Assembly (NCBI GenBank): GCA_017829075.1
Contig: JAGAJA010000042.1
Location: forward strand, 12,237 to 76,236
Origin: Oscillospiraceae bacterium
Lineage (GTDB): Bacteria > Bacillota_A > Clostridia > Oscillospirales > Ruminococcaceae
Length of the DNA: 64,000 nucleotides
Reading direction: 5' to 3'
In this document: piece after piece, positions 23,254-32,404 of the stretch
Layout of the letters: every line of letters begins with the position of its first letter
Numbering within the stretch: the stretch's first letter is position 1
Notes under the pieces: generated by a model
What the model was told of the DNA's origin: nothing
Database searches by the model: none
Seen by the model: the letters and a program-made list of their open reading frames with translations, nothing else
Made by a program: the position numbers and the translations under genes

Positions 23254-24552
23254 ATGAGATCTTTATGGCATGACAGCGTGGAAATGCCTTGCTTTCCAAC
23301 GCTCAAGAACGATATAAAAACCGATGTGCTGATAATCGGCGGAGGTATTGCGGGGCTGCTTACCGCGCATTTTCTGCATGAAAACGGAGTTCGGTACGTT
23401 CTTGTTGAAAAGGACAGGATTTGCGGCGGAACAACTGGAAATACCACCGCTAAGATAACCTTTCAGCATGGGCTGATCTATGATAAGCTGCTGCGGGAAT
23501 TTGGGGCTGAGAAAGCCGGAATGTACCTTGCTGCGAACCGGGCGGCATTTGAGAAATACGCGGAGCTTTGCCGGGAGATCGACTGCGACTATGAGCGGAA
23601 AGACAACTTCGTTTACTCCGTGAGCGACCGGAAAAAGCTTGAGGAAGAAATGAATGCTCTTTCTGAAATAGGCTATGACGCTGAATTTGCGGAAACACTG
23701 CCGCTGCCTATGGAAACTGCCGGTGCGGTGTGCTTCAGGGCTCAGGCGCAGTTCCACCCGCTGAAATTTCTGAAAGCGATATCCAAGGATCTGAACATCT
23801 ATGAGAATACCCTTGTTCGGGAGATGATAGGCACGACAGCGGTCACGGACTGGGGGAGAGTCAAGGCGGAAAAAGTCATTGTCGCAACGCATTTCCCGTT
23901 TATAAACAAGCACGGCAGCTATTTCCTGAAGCTGTACCAGCACCGTTCCTATGTTATTGCGCTTGAGAACGCTCAGAATGTCGGCGGAATGTACGTTGAC
24001 GATTGCCGGAAAGGGCTTTCGTTCCGGAATTACGGAGATCTTCTGCTGCTTGGAGGCGGGGGACACAGAACTGGAAAATCCGGCGGTAACTGGCGGGAGC
24101 TGCGGGAATTCGCCGCAGTGAAGTACCCCGGCGCACAGGAGCAGTATTTCTGGGCGGCGCAGGACTGTATGAGCCTTGACGGAGTACCGTATATAGGCAG
24201 CTATTCCCGGAATACACCGGATATGCTGGCGGCAAGCGGCTTCAATAAATGGGGAATGACCGGCGCAATGCTGGCTGCTATGCTGCTCAGCGATATGGTC
24301 TGCGGAAAGCGGAACGATTATGCGGAGCTTTTCGACCCGTCCAGAAGTATCATGAAGCCGCAGCTTCTTGTAAATGGCTTTGAGGCGACAAAAAATCTGC
24401 TGACGATTTCGAAAAAGCGCTGTCCTCACCTCGGCTGCGCGCTTAAGTGGAACTCCGCCGAGCATTCATGGGACTGCGCCTGCCACGGATCGCGTTTCTC
24501 GGAAAAGGGGAGGGTGCTGGATAATCCGGCAAACGGCGATCTGGAGAAATAA
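23254..24552 (+). CDS. FAD-dependent oxidoreductase with C-terminal Rieske centre
   Basis: 432 residues. The N-terminal Rossmann motif I-I-G-G-G-I-A-G-L-L-T-A (about 26-37) with E at the end of the second strand marks an FAD-binding DAO-type (glycine oxidase-like) domain, ending near G-F-N-K-W-G-M-T-G-A-M. The last ~45 residues are a Rieske [2Fe-2S] domain: C-P-H-L-G-C and C-A-C-H-G-S give the two Cys and two His ligands. Known relatives (YhfW-like) have this fusion; substrate unknown. The Rieske part is compact and ends right after N-P-A-x-x-D-L. Monocistronic, followed by a terminator. Confidence 0.88.
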   Translation: MRSLWHDSVEMPCFPTLKNDIKTDVLIIGGGIAGLLTAHFLHENGVRYVLVEKDRICGGTTGNTTAKITFQHGLIYDKLLREFGAEKAGMYLAANRAAFEKYAELCREIDCDYERKDNFVYSVSDRKKLEEEMNALSEIGYDAEFAETLPLPMETAGAVCFRAQAQFHPLKFLKAISKDLNIYENTLVREMIGTTAVTDWGRVKAEKVIVATHFPFINKHGSYFLKLYQHRSYVIALENAQNVGGMYVDDCRKGLSFRNYGDLLLLGGGGHRTGKSGGNWRELREFAAVKYPGAQEQYFWAAQDCMSLDGVPYIGSYSRNTPDMLAASGFNKWGMTGAMLAAMLLSDMVCGKRNDYAELFDPSRSIMKPQLLVNGFEATKNLLTISKKRCPHLGCALKWNSAEHSWDCACHGSRFSEKGRVLDNPANGDLEK

Positions 24553-24556
24553 TCAG

Positions 24557-24592
24557 GAGGACGCGTGGGAAACCATGCGTCTCTCTTGTGTT
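24557..24592 (+). terminator. Probable terminator after the Rieske oxidoreductase
   Basis: Stem GACGCGTGG / CCATGCGTC with a GAAA loop, followed by a moderately T-rich tail (TCTCTTGTGTTT). Confidence 0.6.
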
Positions 24593-24628
24593 TCTCAGGA
24601 TTAGTGAAGTTTTTGCGCACATTTCCCC

Positions 24629-24657
24629 TTGACATATTTTCCCCGAACAGATATAAT
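24629..24657 (+). promoter_or_regulatory. Consensus promoter of the GH31-sfsA operon
   Basis: TTGACA (24629-24634), 17-bp spacer, TATAAT (24652-24657). No cre-like operator was recognised. Confidence 0.85.
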
Positions 24658-24694
24658 AATCATAGAAAACATTATACCTGTGAAAGGAATACAT

Positions 24695-26785
24695 ATGACA
24701 GTAAACACCGAAAACAACCGCCTTACCGCATCATTCGGAGGCGCAAGACTTATTGTTGAGCCGTGGGGCGAAAGCTCCGTCCGGGTGAGAATGTACCCGG
24801 CTCTTTCAGAAATACCGGAATGCGAGCGGTTGAGCGCTTCGCCTTATTACAGTGCTTTAACCGAGCCGGTTTCCCACAACTGCGCTATCCGTAGTGAAAC
24901 GGTAGATACTACCGACCCGTGGTATAAGGGCGAGGAATACGCCCAGTACCACCAGACCGGAACTGACTATTACCTGACCTGCGGAAAGCTCACCGTAAAA
25001 CTTGACAACGAGGGCAGGCTCAGCTTTCTGAACCAGCGCGGAGAAGTCCTTACAGAGGAATACTGGCGCAACCGCAACCGGATCAACCGCTACTGCGTTC
25101 CGCTTAGAATTGACGGAAGAGAACTGAAACCGCGTCAGGGCGGCACGGATTACGAACTGTTCGCGCGGTTCGAGGCTTACGACAACGAGAAGATCTTCGG
25201 CATGGGACAGTATCAGGACAGTCACCTTGACAAGAAAGGCTCTGTTCTGGAGCTTTGCCACCGCAATTCTCAGGCGAGCGTGCCGTTTTATATCTCCAGC
25301 CGGGGCTATGGATTTCTTTGGAATAACCCGGCGGTAGGCACTGCGGCTTTCGGCATGAACAAGACCGAATGGTACGCAAGATCTACGAAGTACCTCGACT
25401 ATTTCATAACCGCCGGAGATACACCGGCTGAGATCACCGAGCACTACACCGCAGCCGCCGGCAGAGCGCCCAGAATGCCGGAATATGGTCTTGGCTACTG
25501 GCAGTGCAAGCTGCGCTACCGCACTCAGGAGGAGCTTCTTTCCGTTGCGCGGGAGCACAAGCGCCGGGGGCTTCCTATGGACGCTATCGTTGTGGATTTC
25601 TTCCACTGGACAAGGCAGGGAGATTTCAAATTCGAGCCCCGCGACTGGCCTGATCCGGAGGGCATGGTGAAAGAACTGAGATCCCTCGGAATTGAAACGG
25701 TGGTTTCGGTATGGCCTACAATTGACGAGCGCAGTGAGAATTTCGGCGAAATGGCGGATAAAGGAATGCTGGTTTCTGCTGACCGTGGCAGCGGGATACA
25801 TATGACATGGATGGGAAACACGGTTTTCTATGACGCAACGAACCCTGCGGCGCAGCAGTTTGTATGGGACAAGTGCAGGGAGAATTATTACAGCAAGGGC
25901 ATTCGCAGCTTCTGGCTGGACGAAGCCGAGCCGGAATACGGCCCTTACGACTTTGACAACTACCGCTACTATGCAGGCCCTGCGCTGCAATGCACGAACA
26001 TTTACCCGCTGATGTACGCAAAGGGATTCTATGACGGACTTAAGGCGGCGGGCGAAAAGGACGTGCTGAGCCTTGTGCGCTGTGCGTGGGCAGGCAGCCA
26101 GAAATACGGCGTGCTCACATGGTCGGGGGATATTCATTCCAGCTTCCGGGCAATGCGTGAGCAGATACAGGCGGGGCTTTCCATGAGCGTTGCGGGAATT
26201 CCGTGGTGGACGTCGGATATCGGCGGCTTCCTCGGAGGAAACATCGAGGACGAGGGCTTCCGAGAACTGCTGGTGCGCTGGTTTGAGTGGGGCTGCTTCT
26301 GCCCGGTATTCAGAATGCACGGCGAGCGTTCTCCGTGGTACGAGCGAGAAGAGGAGTTCATAAACGGCGTGCGTCAGCTCACCTCCGGTCAGGACAACGA
26401 GGTGTGGAGTTTCGGCGAGGATAATTACGAGATACTTAAAAAGTACCTGTTTGTGCGGGAAAAATTGCGCCCCTATATGAGAAAGACAATGGACGAATGC
26501 TCCGCAGTTGGCGCGCCGGTAATGCGTCCGCTCTGGTATGAGTTCCCAGAGGACGAAACGGCTTGGAGCATTGAGGACGAGTATCTGCTCGGCGGCTCTC
26601 TGCTGGTAGCTCCGGTGACGGAATCCGGGGCAGAGGAGCGGTCTGTGTATCTCCCGGCGGGAACTGTCTGGAAGAACGCATCGACCAAGACGGTATATAA
26701 AGGCGGACAGACGGTGGTTGCACCCGCGCCGATTGATGTAATTCCGGTATTTGTCCGTGGAAACGAGGATATTGAAGTATTTTGA
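24695..26785 (+). CDS. Glycoside hydrolase family 31 (alpha-glucosidase/alpha-xylosidase type)
   Basis: 696 residues from ATG at 24695 with AAAGGA in front; upstream in-frame codons overlap the promoter. N-terminal beta-sandwich, then the (beta/alpha)8 barrel from about 245. The nucleophile region reads S-F-W-L-D-E-A-E-P-E (D409) and the acid/base region W-S-G-D (D479), followed by the characteristic P-W-W-T-S-D-I-G-G-F and R-M-H-G-E-R-S-P-W. C-terminal beta domains close the protein. No signal peptide, so it cleaves alpha-linked oligosaccharides taken into the cell. Its stop overlaps the sfsA start. Confidence 0.92.
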   Translation: MTVNTENNRLTASFGGARLIVEPWGESSVRVRMYPALSEIPECERLSASPYYSALTEPVSHNCAIRSETVDTTDPWYKGEEYAQYHQTGTDYYLTCGKLTVKLDNEGRLSFLNQRGEVLTEEYWRNRNRINRYCVPLRIDGRELKPRQGGTDYELFARFEAYDNEKIFGMGQYQDSHLDKKGSVLELCHRNSQASVPFYISSRGYGFLWNNPAVGTAAFGMNKTEWYARSTKYLDYFITAGDTPAEITEHYTAAAGRAPRMPEYGLGYWQCKLRYRTQEELLSVAREHKRRGLPMDAIVVDFFHWTRQGDFKFEPRDWPDPEGMVKELRSLGIETVVSVWPTIDERSENFGEMADKGMLVSADRGSGIHMTWMGNTVFYDATNPAAQQFVWDKCRENYYSKGIRSFWLDEAEPEYGPYDFDNYRYYAGPALQCTNIYPLMYAKGFYDGLKAAGEKDVLSLVRCAWAGSQKYGVLTWSGDIHSSFRAMREQIQAGLSMSVAGIPWWTSDIGGFLGGNIEDEGFRELLVRWFEWGCFCPVFRMHGERSPWYEREEEFINGVRQLTSGQDNEVWSFGEDNYEILKKYLFVREKLRPYMRKTMDECSAVGAPVMRPLWYEFPEDETAWSIEDEYLLGGSLLVAPVTESGAEERSVYLPAGTVWKNASTKTVYKGGQTVVAPAPIDVIPVFVRGNEDIEVF

Positions 26786-27438
26786 GCCTGCATTATGAAA
26801 ACATATCCCGCGGTATATTCCTGCGCCGCCTGAACCGATTTATTGCGGAGGCGGAGGTAGACGGATCGGTCTGCAAAGTCCATGTCCGCAACACCGGGCG
26901 GTGTACCGCGGTCATCTCACCCGGCGCGGAGGTAAGCCTGCAAAGGAACAGCGATCCCTCGCGCAAGACCTCGTGGACGCTTATCGCAGTGAAAACCCCG
27001 GAATACGGCTGGGTAAATCTCGACAGCCTTGCGCCGAACAAAATAGCGGGGGAGTGGCTTGAACGACAGGGATTTCAGCAGATACGCCCGGAATTCCGCT
27101 TCGGTGATAGCCGCATTGACTTCTATGCGGAGCGTGACGGTGAACGGTATCTTATCGAGGTAAAGGGCTGTACACTGGAGCAAAACGGAGTTGGATTGTT
27201 CCCGGACGCGCCCACTACCCGCGGAGCAAAGCACCTGCGGGAGCTTACTGGGGCGGCGGTTAAGGGATACCGCCCGGCGATCGCGTTTGTGATAATGCTG
27301 AACGGCATAAAAGAGGTTCAGCCCAACTCGGAGATAGACCCGGAGTTTGCGGCTGAATTTGCGAATGCAATGGCGGCAGGGGTAGAAGCTTACTTCATTC
27401 CATGCCGATGTACGGAAGATGAAGTATTTCTGACGTAA
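26782..27438 (+). CDS. sfsA: SfsA family protein
   Basis: 218 residues. N-terminal OB-like part (R-R-L-N-R-F-I-A-E-A-E-V-D-G; H-V-R-N-T-G-R-C) and a C-terminal nuclease-like fold with D-F-Y-A-E-R, then Y-L-I-E-V-K-G-C-T-L and F-P-D-A-P-T-T-R-G-A-K-H-L; these are SfsA hallmarks. The only sensible starts are TTG at 26782, overlapping the GH31 stop (TTGA), or CTG at 26788. SfsA was named for sugar fermentation stimulation and DNA binding in E. coli; its real activity is unclear, and the fold suggests a nuclease. Co-transcription with a glycosidase fits the sugar connection loosely. Confidence 0.93.
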   Translation: MSLHYENISRGIFLRRLNRFIAEAEVDGSVCKVHVRNTGRCTAVISPGAEVSLQRNSDPSRKTSWTLIAVKTPEYGWVNLDSLAPNKIAGEWLERQGFQQIRPEFRFGDSRIDFYAERDGERYLIEVKGCTLEQNGVGLFPDAPTTRGAKHLRELTGAAVKGYRPAIAFVIMLNGIKEVQPNSEIDPEFAAEFANAMAAGVEAYFIPCRCTEDEVFLT

Positions 27439-27440
27439 TA

Positions 27441-27483
27441 AAAAATGATGCCCTCCGGAATGACCCGGAGGGCTGTGTTTATT
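27441..27483. terminator. Bidirectional terminator between sfsA and the cyclophilin operon
   Basis: Perfect stem GCCCTCCGG / CCGGAGGGC with A-run on the left (27440-27445) and a T-rich tail on the right, serving the two convergent operons. Confidence 0.8.
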
Positions 27484-27485
27484 TC

Positions 27486-28487
27486 TTAAGTTTCAGAGGA
27501 ATTATCTGCTTCTTCAGATTCTGAGGAGTCATCGAGCAATTCGCCGTCGGAGGAACTTTCTATTTCTTCAGCGTTCGAAGAGCTATCAGATTTGCTGCTG
27601 GATTTGCCGGATTCTCCGGAGGTTTCTTCCTCAGTAGGCGCTGTATAGGTTTCGATAGTAACGGAGGAAATGATGATATCCTTGACCGGCATTGATTTCT
27701 CGCCGAAAGCGTTAGTTTCCACCTCCACGGAGGAAATGCTGTCGATCACGTCAAAGCCCTCGAAAACCTGTCCGAATACCGTGTAGCCGCCATCGATTTG
27801 ATAAAGACCGCCGACCTTTGCGTATTTGTCAATTACCGCCTGATCGTTAGCGCCCATGATCTTTGCGTGATTTGAATAGTAGGACTGGAGATAGCTGTTT
27901 TTCTTTGCCTGACTGGAATCCGCTTCCCATTCTGCTGCGGCAGCTTCTGCGGCAAGCTCGTCCACCTTTGCCTGAACCTTTGCCGTGTCAACTTTAGTGA
28001 CGTCCTGAGAGGTCTTGTTGTTCACGATATAGAACTGCGTAGCGCATCTGCCGTATTCATCTGCCGCGTAGCACAGCGCTCCGTAGAAGTTTCTTGCCTT
28101 TTCGCTGACCTCGATCGGGAATGTGCTGCTTGTGGTCTTATCCTTATCCTCTCCGGTGTAGGCGGCAGTTCCGCCGGTTCCGTCACCGTTGAGGGAACCG
28201 CCCTGTATCAGGCTGTCCTGAATAACACGGTGAATTTTCAGCCCGTCATAGTATCCCTGCTCCGCAAGCTCAATGAAATTCTCAACGCCGATCGGAGCAA
28301 TATCCGGGAAAAGCTTCGCCTTGACCGTACCGTAGTCCTTAATCTCGATCACGGCGATTTTGTCACCGTCCGCAAATGTGATATCCCCGATATTACCTGA
28401 GGAGCTGTTTGCGCCGGAGCAGCCGGAAGCCGACAGAATAACGCCGACAGACAGCGCCGCGCTTATCAGAATACGCTTTAAATTCAT
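27486..28487 (-). CDS. Cyclophilin-type peptidyl-prolyl isomerase lipoprotein 1
   Basis: 333 residues. Type II signal peptide ending L-S-A-S-G-C (Cys23 lipidated). The cyclophilin core starts near residue 38: G-T-V-K-A-K-L-F-P-D-I-A-P, I-H-R-V-I (catalytic Arg kept), I-Q-G-G, Y-G-A-L-C-Y-A, Q-F-Y-I-V, then Y-T-V-F-G-Q-V-F-E-G-F-D-V-I-D. A ~65-residue charged helical insertion separates Q-F-Y-I-V from the last strands. The C-terminus is a Ser/Glu-rich low-complexity tail. It acts outside the membrane in protein folding. Last of three tandem paralogues on the minus strand. Confidence 0.92.
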   Translation of the reverse strand: MNLKRILISAALSVGVILSASGCSGANSSSGNIGDITFADGDKIAVIEIKDYGTVKAKLFPDIAPIGVENFIELAEQGYYDGLKIHRVIQDSLIQGGSLNGDGTGGTAAYTGEDKDKTTSSTFPIEVSEKARNFYGALCYAADEYGRCATQFYIVNNKTSQDVTKVDTAKVQAKVDELAAEAAAAEWEADSSQAKKNSYLQSYYSNHAKIMGANDQAVIDKYAKVGGLYQIDGGYTVFGQVFEGFDVIDSISSVEVETNAFGEKSMPVKDIIISSVTIETYTAPTEEETSGESGKSSSKSDSSSNAEEIESSSDGELLDDSSESEEADNSSET

Positions 28488-28517
28488 GGTGTCATTCCTT
28501 TCCCGTCATTTCTGCGG

Positions 28518-29429
28518 TCACTCCGCAGTGTATACCTTGACCGACTTTATGATGATTTCCTTAACAGGCTGACTTTTTTCGCCGCCGGAATTTTCTGTGA
28601 CTTCCACTGCTGAAATGCTGTCGATCACATCAAATCCCTCAACGACCTGTCCGAAAACGGTGTAGCCGCCGTCCAGATAATAAACGCCGCCCTGCTTATA
28701 CTTTTCCTTGATCTCGCTTGTGGCATTTTCCAGCATATCAGCGAGATTTCTGTACTGGTTCTCAACCGCTTCGTAGTAGCTGTATTCCATTGTTCCGGCG
28801 GAATAGCTTTCCTTGTAGGTCTTTGCAAGCTCTGCGGTCTGCTTTGCTTCGTCTGCGCTAACGCTGTCGAGATCCTGAGCCTGCTTGCTGTTTACAATAT
28901 AGAACTGAGTGGAGTTCTTGCCCATTGCGTTGGCATAGCATAGCGCTCCGTAGAAGTGACGCGCGTTGTTGTCTACCTCAACGCCGAAGCTGTCCGAGCT
29001 GCTTCCCTCGCCGGAATAAGCGGCATTTCCGCCGGTTCCGTCGCCGTTTTCAGAGCCGCCCTGAAGCATAAAGTCCGAAAGCACACGGTGAATGTTCTTT
29101 CCCTCGAAATATCCGTCCTGTGCAAGCTGTACGAAGTTCTGAACTCCGATCGGGGCAATGTCCGGGAAAAGCTTCGCCTTAATTTTGCCGAAGCCCTCTA
29201 TTTCAAATTCAGCAACGATGTCACCGGACTGTATCTTTACATCGCCGATATTTCCGCCGGTAGCAGGAGCGTTCTTCACCATCTGGGAGGCGTCGCTGCT
29301 TCCTGATGCGCTGTCTGCTGCTGAGGAATCTCCACTTGCGGAGGTGACGTTTGAGCTGCTGCATGACGCAAAGCTCATAACGCAGACCGCGGCAGTGACT
29401 AAGCTCAGAATTGACCTTTTGATATTCAT
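28518..29429 (-). CDS. Cyclophilin-type peptidyl-prolyl isomerase lipoprotein 2
   Basis: 303 residues with lipobox M-S-F-A-S-C (Cys23), a Ser-rich linker and a cyclophilin domain with G-K-I-K-A-K-L-F-P-D-I-A-P, I-H-R-V-L (catalytic Arg present), Q-G-G, F-Y-G-A-L-C-Y-A and Q-F-Y-I-V-N. It carries the same helical insertion as its neighbours before Y-T-V-F-G-Q-V-V-E-G-F-D. It resembles paralogue 1 closely in framework and likely arose by duplication. 30 bp separate it from paralogue 1 and 14 bp from paralogue 3. Confidence 0.92.
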   Translation of the reverse strand: MNIKRSILSLVTAAVCVMSFASCSSSNVTSASGDSSAADSASGSSDASQMVKNAPATGGNIGDVKIQSGDIVAEFEIEGFGKIKAKLFPDIAPIGVQNFVQLAQDGYFEGKNIHRVLSDFMLQGGSENGDGTGGNAAYSGEGSSSDSFGVEVDNNARHFYGALCYANAMGKNSTQFYIVNSKQAQDLDSVSADEAKQTAELAKTYKESYSAGTMEYSYYEAVENQYRNLADMLENATSEIKEKYKQGGVYYLDGGYTVFGQVVEGFDVIDSISAVEVTENSGGEKSQPVKEIIIKSVKVYTAE

Positions 29430-29443
29430 TTGTTATCCCTTTC

Positions 29444-30244
29444 TTATTCTTCCGCAGAGCCGGAATTTCCAGCTTCCTCGCTGTTATAGGTGGAGATCGT
29501 CACCGACTTCACCATAACCGTTTCCAGAGGGCGATAGGTTTCTTCGTCCGACTGGAGCGCGCTTATCTTCTCAACAACGTCCAGACCCTCGTAGGTCTGA
29601 CCGAAAACCGTTACCGTACCAGCCATACCGAAAACTCCGCCCACCTCAATGAATTTGTCAAACAGGTTGGAGAGGTTCGCCTTTTCAACGTCTGATCTGT
29701 TTTCGGTTTCCGCAAGAGATTGTTTCAGCTCGTCGATCTGCTCCTGGGTCATGGTCGGGTCGGTGTTGCAGACGATATACCGGGCGTCCGAATACCCGGG
29801 CAGCTCTGAATAAGTGACAAGCGCGCCTCTGAACGGCCAGAGATTTACGTTGCACTCATGTTCAAGCGCCTCGGAGTCGTCCTTTCTTCCGGTGAACTGA
29901 CCCTTTTCGTCCTCAAATCCTCCGGTGAGGAAGTAGGTGTCTGTCACCACCGCATAAACCGGCAGATTGTTGTATTGTCCTGCTTCTGCGCGTTCAACGA
30001 ACTTCGCAACAGTGTTGGGGCAGTATTCCTCATAAAGCACCGCCCGAATCTCTCCAAAGTCAGTGTCGATGATCGCGATTGTGTCGCCGTCCTCCGGCGG
30101 TTCAAGCTGAACCAGATTAATGCTTGAGAAGTCGTAATCCATCATAGCGTTGTAGTTGGAGCTTGTAAATGTGCAGCCGGACAGGGCAAGAGAGCTAGCC
30201 AGCGCCGCAGCCGCAGTAAATGCGGCAAAAATTCTACGTTTCAT
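29444..30244 (-). CDS. Cyclophilin-like lipoprotein 3, catalytic residues degenerate
   Basis: 266 residues with lipobox L-A-L-S-G-C (Cys24). The cyclophilin framework is recognisable (G-E-I-R-A-V-L-Y-E-E-Y-C-P-N-T-V; F-L-T-G-G; V-T-V-F-G-Q-T-Y-E-G-L-D-V-V), but the I-H-R-V active-site segment is replaced by V-Y-A-V-V and Q-F-Y-I-V by A-R-Y-I-V, so the catalytic Arg and Gln are absent. It may bind peptides without fast isomerisation. It is the first cyclophilin gene after cysS, 13 bp from it. Confidence 0.85.
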   Translation of the reverse strand: MKRRIFAAFTAAAALASSLALSGCTFTSSNYNAMMDYDFSSINLVQLEPPEDGDTIAIIDTDFGEIRAVLYEEYCPNTVAKFVERAEAGQYNNLPVYAVVTDTYFLTGGFEDEKGQFTGRKDDSEALEHECNVNLWPFRGALVTYSELPGYSDARYIVCNTDPTMTQEQIDELKQSLAETENRSDVEKANLSNLFDKFIEVGGVFGMAGTVTVFGQTYEGLDVVEKISALQSDEETYRPLETVMVKSVTISTYNSEEAGNSGSAEE

Positions 30245-30257
30245 TGCAAATCCTCGA

Positions 30258-31652
30258 TTATTTTTTCTTAACTATTGTACCCTGACGGGTTTCCTCGACA
30301 GTCCAGCCGAGAGCGGATATCTGATCCCGGATAGAGTCAGCCAGAGCGAAATCCTTTGCTTTGCGGGCAGCCTTGCGCTTTTCAATAAGCTCGGTCACCT
30401 CGGCGGGTATCTCATCGTTATCCTTATTATTATACAGCAGTCCGAGCACATTTGTCAATACCGTAAATTCATCAAGATATGCCTGAAGTGTGCCTTTTGT
30501 TTCCTTTCCGGAGGCTGTCGCGGTGTTTATCTTGCGGACAAGCTCGAAAATGGTCGAAATTCCGTCTGCGGTGTTGAAATCATCGTCCATTACTCTGATG
30601 AACTGCTCCTGCGCTTCCTTGACGTCTGCAAGCGCCTGCTCGCTTGCTGCTCCCTCCTGCGCGGCGGAAACTGCGCGGGTGAGGGTATCGCGGCAGGTGT
30701 AGAGCCTCTGGAGCGCAGCCTTGCAGCTTTCAATTACCTCAAGGGTGTAGTTGAGCTGGCTTCTGTAATGCACTGACAGAAGCATGAAGCGTATCGGCTC
30801 ATAGCCGTATTCCTTTGACAGGTCGCGAACCATGAAGAAATTGCCCTTTGACTTGGACATCTTGGAACCGTCAACATTCAGCATACCGTTGTGCATCCAG
30901 ATGTTTGCAAGAGGAGAGCCGGTGGCGCATTCGCTCTGGGCTATTTCATTCTCGTGGTGCGGGAAGATAAGGTCTGCACCGCCGCCGTGAATGTCCAGAG
31001 TATCGCCGATGTAGTGTCGGCTCATTGCAGAGCATTCGATATGCCAGCCGGGACGACCCTGACCAAAGGGGGAGTCCCAGTAAGGCTCGCCGGGCTTTGC
31101 CGCTTTCCATACCGCGAAATCCATAGGATTGCGCTTCATTTCGCCGACCTCGATACGCGCGCCCGCCTGCAAATCCTCAAGCGGCATATGGGACAGCTTG
31201 CCGTATTCCGGATATTTTGAGGTATCGAAATAAACGTCGCCGCCCGCCTGATATGCGAATCCCTTGTCGATTAGTGTCTTTACGATATCAATGATGATAT
31301 CCATGTTTTCAGTAACCTTGGGGTGTACGTCGGCGCGGCGTACATTAAGACCGTCAGCGTCGGTGAAGTACTCCTTTATCGCGTTTTCCGAAACCTCGGA
31401 AGCGGTCTTGCCAAGCTCGTTTGCTTTTTTGATGATCTTGTCGTCCACGTCGGTGAAGTTCTGAACATAGAACACCTTGTAGCCACGGAATTCAAGATAT
31501 CTGCGGAGCGTGTCGAATACGCACAGGGCGCGGGCGTTTCCTATGTGAATGAGGTTATATACCGTCGGTCCGCAGGCATAGATCTTGACTGTGCCGGGGG
31601 TTATCGGCTTAAGCTCCTCTTTCTGACGTGTCATTGTGTTGTAGATCTGCAT
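30258..31652 (-). CDS. cysS: Cysteinyl-tRNA synthetase
   Basis: 464 residues, the normal length. Class I motifs: I-H-I-G-N-A (HIGH) after the Zn ligand in Y-A-C-G-P-T-V-Y, G-W-H-I-E-C-S-A-M with further Zn ligands, and K-M-S-K-S-K-G-N. It charges tRNA-Cys. It lies 44 bp after cysE, downstream of a T-box leader, so enzyme supply and cysteine biosynthesis share the signal of uncharged tRNA-Cys. Confidence 0.98.
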   Translation of the reverse strand: MQIYNTMTRQKEELKPITPGTVKIYACGPTVYNLIHIGNARALCVFDTLRRYLEFRGYKVFYVQNFTDVDDKIIKKANELGKTASEVSENAIKEYFTDADGLNVRRADVHPKVTENMDIIIDIVKTLIDKGFAYQAGGDVYFDTSKYPEYGKLSHMPLEDLQAGARIEVGEMKRNPMDFAVWKAAKPGEPYWDSPFGQGRPGWHIECSAMSRHYIGDTLDIHGGGADLIFPHHENEIAQSECATGSPLANIWMHNGMLNVDGSKMSKSKGNFFMVRDLSKEYGYEPIRFMLLSVHYRSQLNYTLEVIESCKAALQRLYTCRDTLTRAVSAAQEGAASEQALADVKEAQEQFIRVMDDDFNTADGISTIFELVRKINTATASGKETKGTLQAYLDEFTVLTNVLGLLYNNKDNDEIPAEVTELIEKRKAARKAKDFALADSIRDQISALGWTVEETRQGTIVKKK

Positions 31653-31696
31653 TTTATGATCCTCCTTATGAATGTATCGGGCAGTGAGTGCCCATA

Positions 31697-32356
31697 TTAT
31701 TTTCCTTTTTCAGCAAGCTGTTTTTTCAGGTCGGCGATCTCCTTTTCCATACATTCCAGCTTGTATTTGTGCTCGCAGAGAAGCTGGGAAACCGGGTCTG
31801 GAATGTGTATCTGGTCTAGGTCGCTGTTGTTGATCCTGATGCCGTCCCGCTTTACTACTCTTGCGGGAACTCCCACTGCGGTGCAGTTCGGTGGAACCTC
31901 CTCCAGAACAACGGCGTTCGCGGCGATCTTTGAGTTGTCCCCGATCTTCATAGGCCCAAGAACCCTCGCGCCTGCGCCCACCATTACGTTATTTCCGAGG
32001 GTAGGGTGCCGCTTTCCGGTGTCCTTTCCTGTTCCTCCGAGGGTGACGTTCTGGTACAGGGTACAGTTGTCGCCGATCTCTGTGGTTTCGCCGATAACTA
32101 CCCCTGCGCCGTGGTCAATGAACAGTCCCTTGCCGATTTTTGCTCCGGGGTGAATCTCAATCCCAGTTTTGTTACGGGAACGCTGAGAGATCCACCGGGC
32201 AATGAAGAAATGCCCGCGCTCATAGAACCAGTGCGCTCTTCGGTAAGACCTCACCGCCTTGAATGACGGATAGAGGAATATGACCTCAAGAGCAGACCGA
32301 ACCGCCGGATCTCTTGCTTTTATGGAATTTATTTCCTCTTTGAGCCGGTCAAACAT
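31697..32356 (-). CDS. cysE: Serine O-acetyltransferase
   Basis: 219 residues. An N-terminal helical segment, then left-handed beta-helix hexapeptide repeats: G-I-E-I-H-P-G-A-x-I-G, I-D-H-G-x-G-V-V-I-G-E-T, then G-T-G-K-D-T-G-K-R-H-P-T-L-G, all typical for CysE. It makes O-acetylserine, the first step of cysteine synthesis. The C-terminal ~35 residues are a coiled helix (E-C-M-E-K-E-I-A-D-L-K-K-Q-L). First gene after the T-box leader. Confidence 0.95.
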   Translation of the reverse strand: MFDRLKEEINSIKARDPAVRSALEVIFLYPSFKAVRSYRRAHWFYERGHFFIARWISQRSRNKTGIEIHPGAKIGKGLFIDHGAGVVIGETTEIGDNCTLYQNVTLGGTGKDTGKRHPTLGNNVMVGAGARVLGPMKIGDNSKIAANAVVLEEVPPNCTAVGVPARVVKRDGIRINNSDLDQIHIPDPVSQLLCEHKYKLECMEKEIADLKKQLAEKGK

Positions 32357-32404
32357 AAAAACCTCCGGTAATCTGACATAAACACTCTGAAATGGTGCCG
32401 GGAC

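Noticed and set aside
24857..26320. 487-codon open frame on the minus strand opposite the GH31 gene
   Set aside because: It is a shadow of the GH31 gene: no ribosome binding site, no known motifs, and the plus-strand frame has all catalytic motifs.
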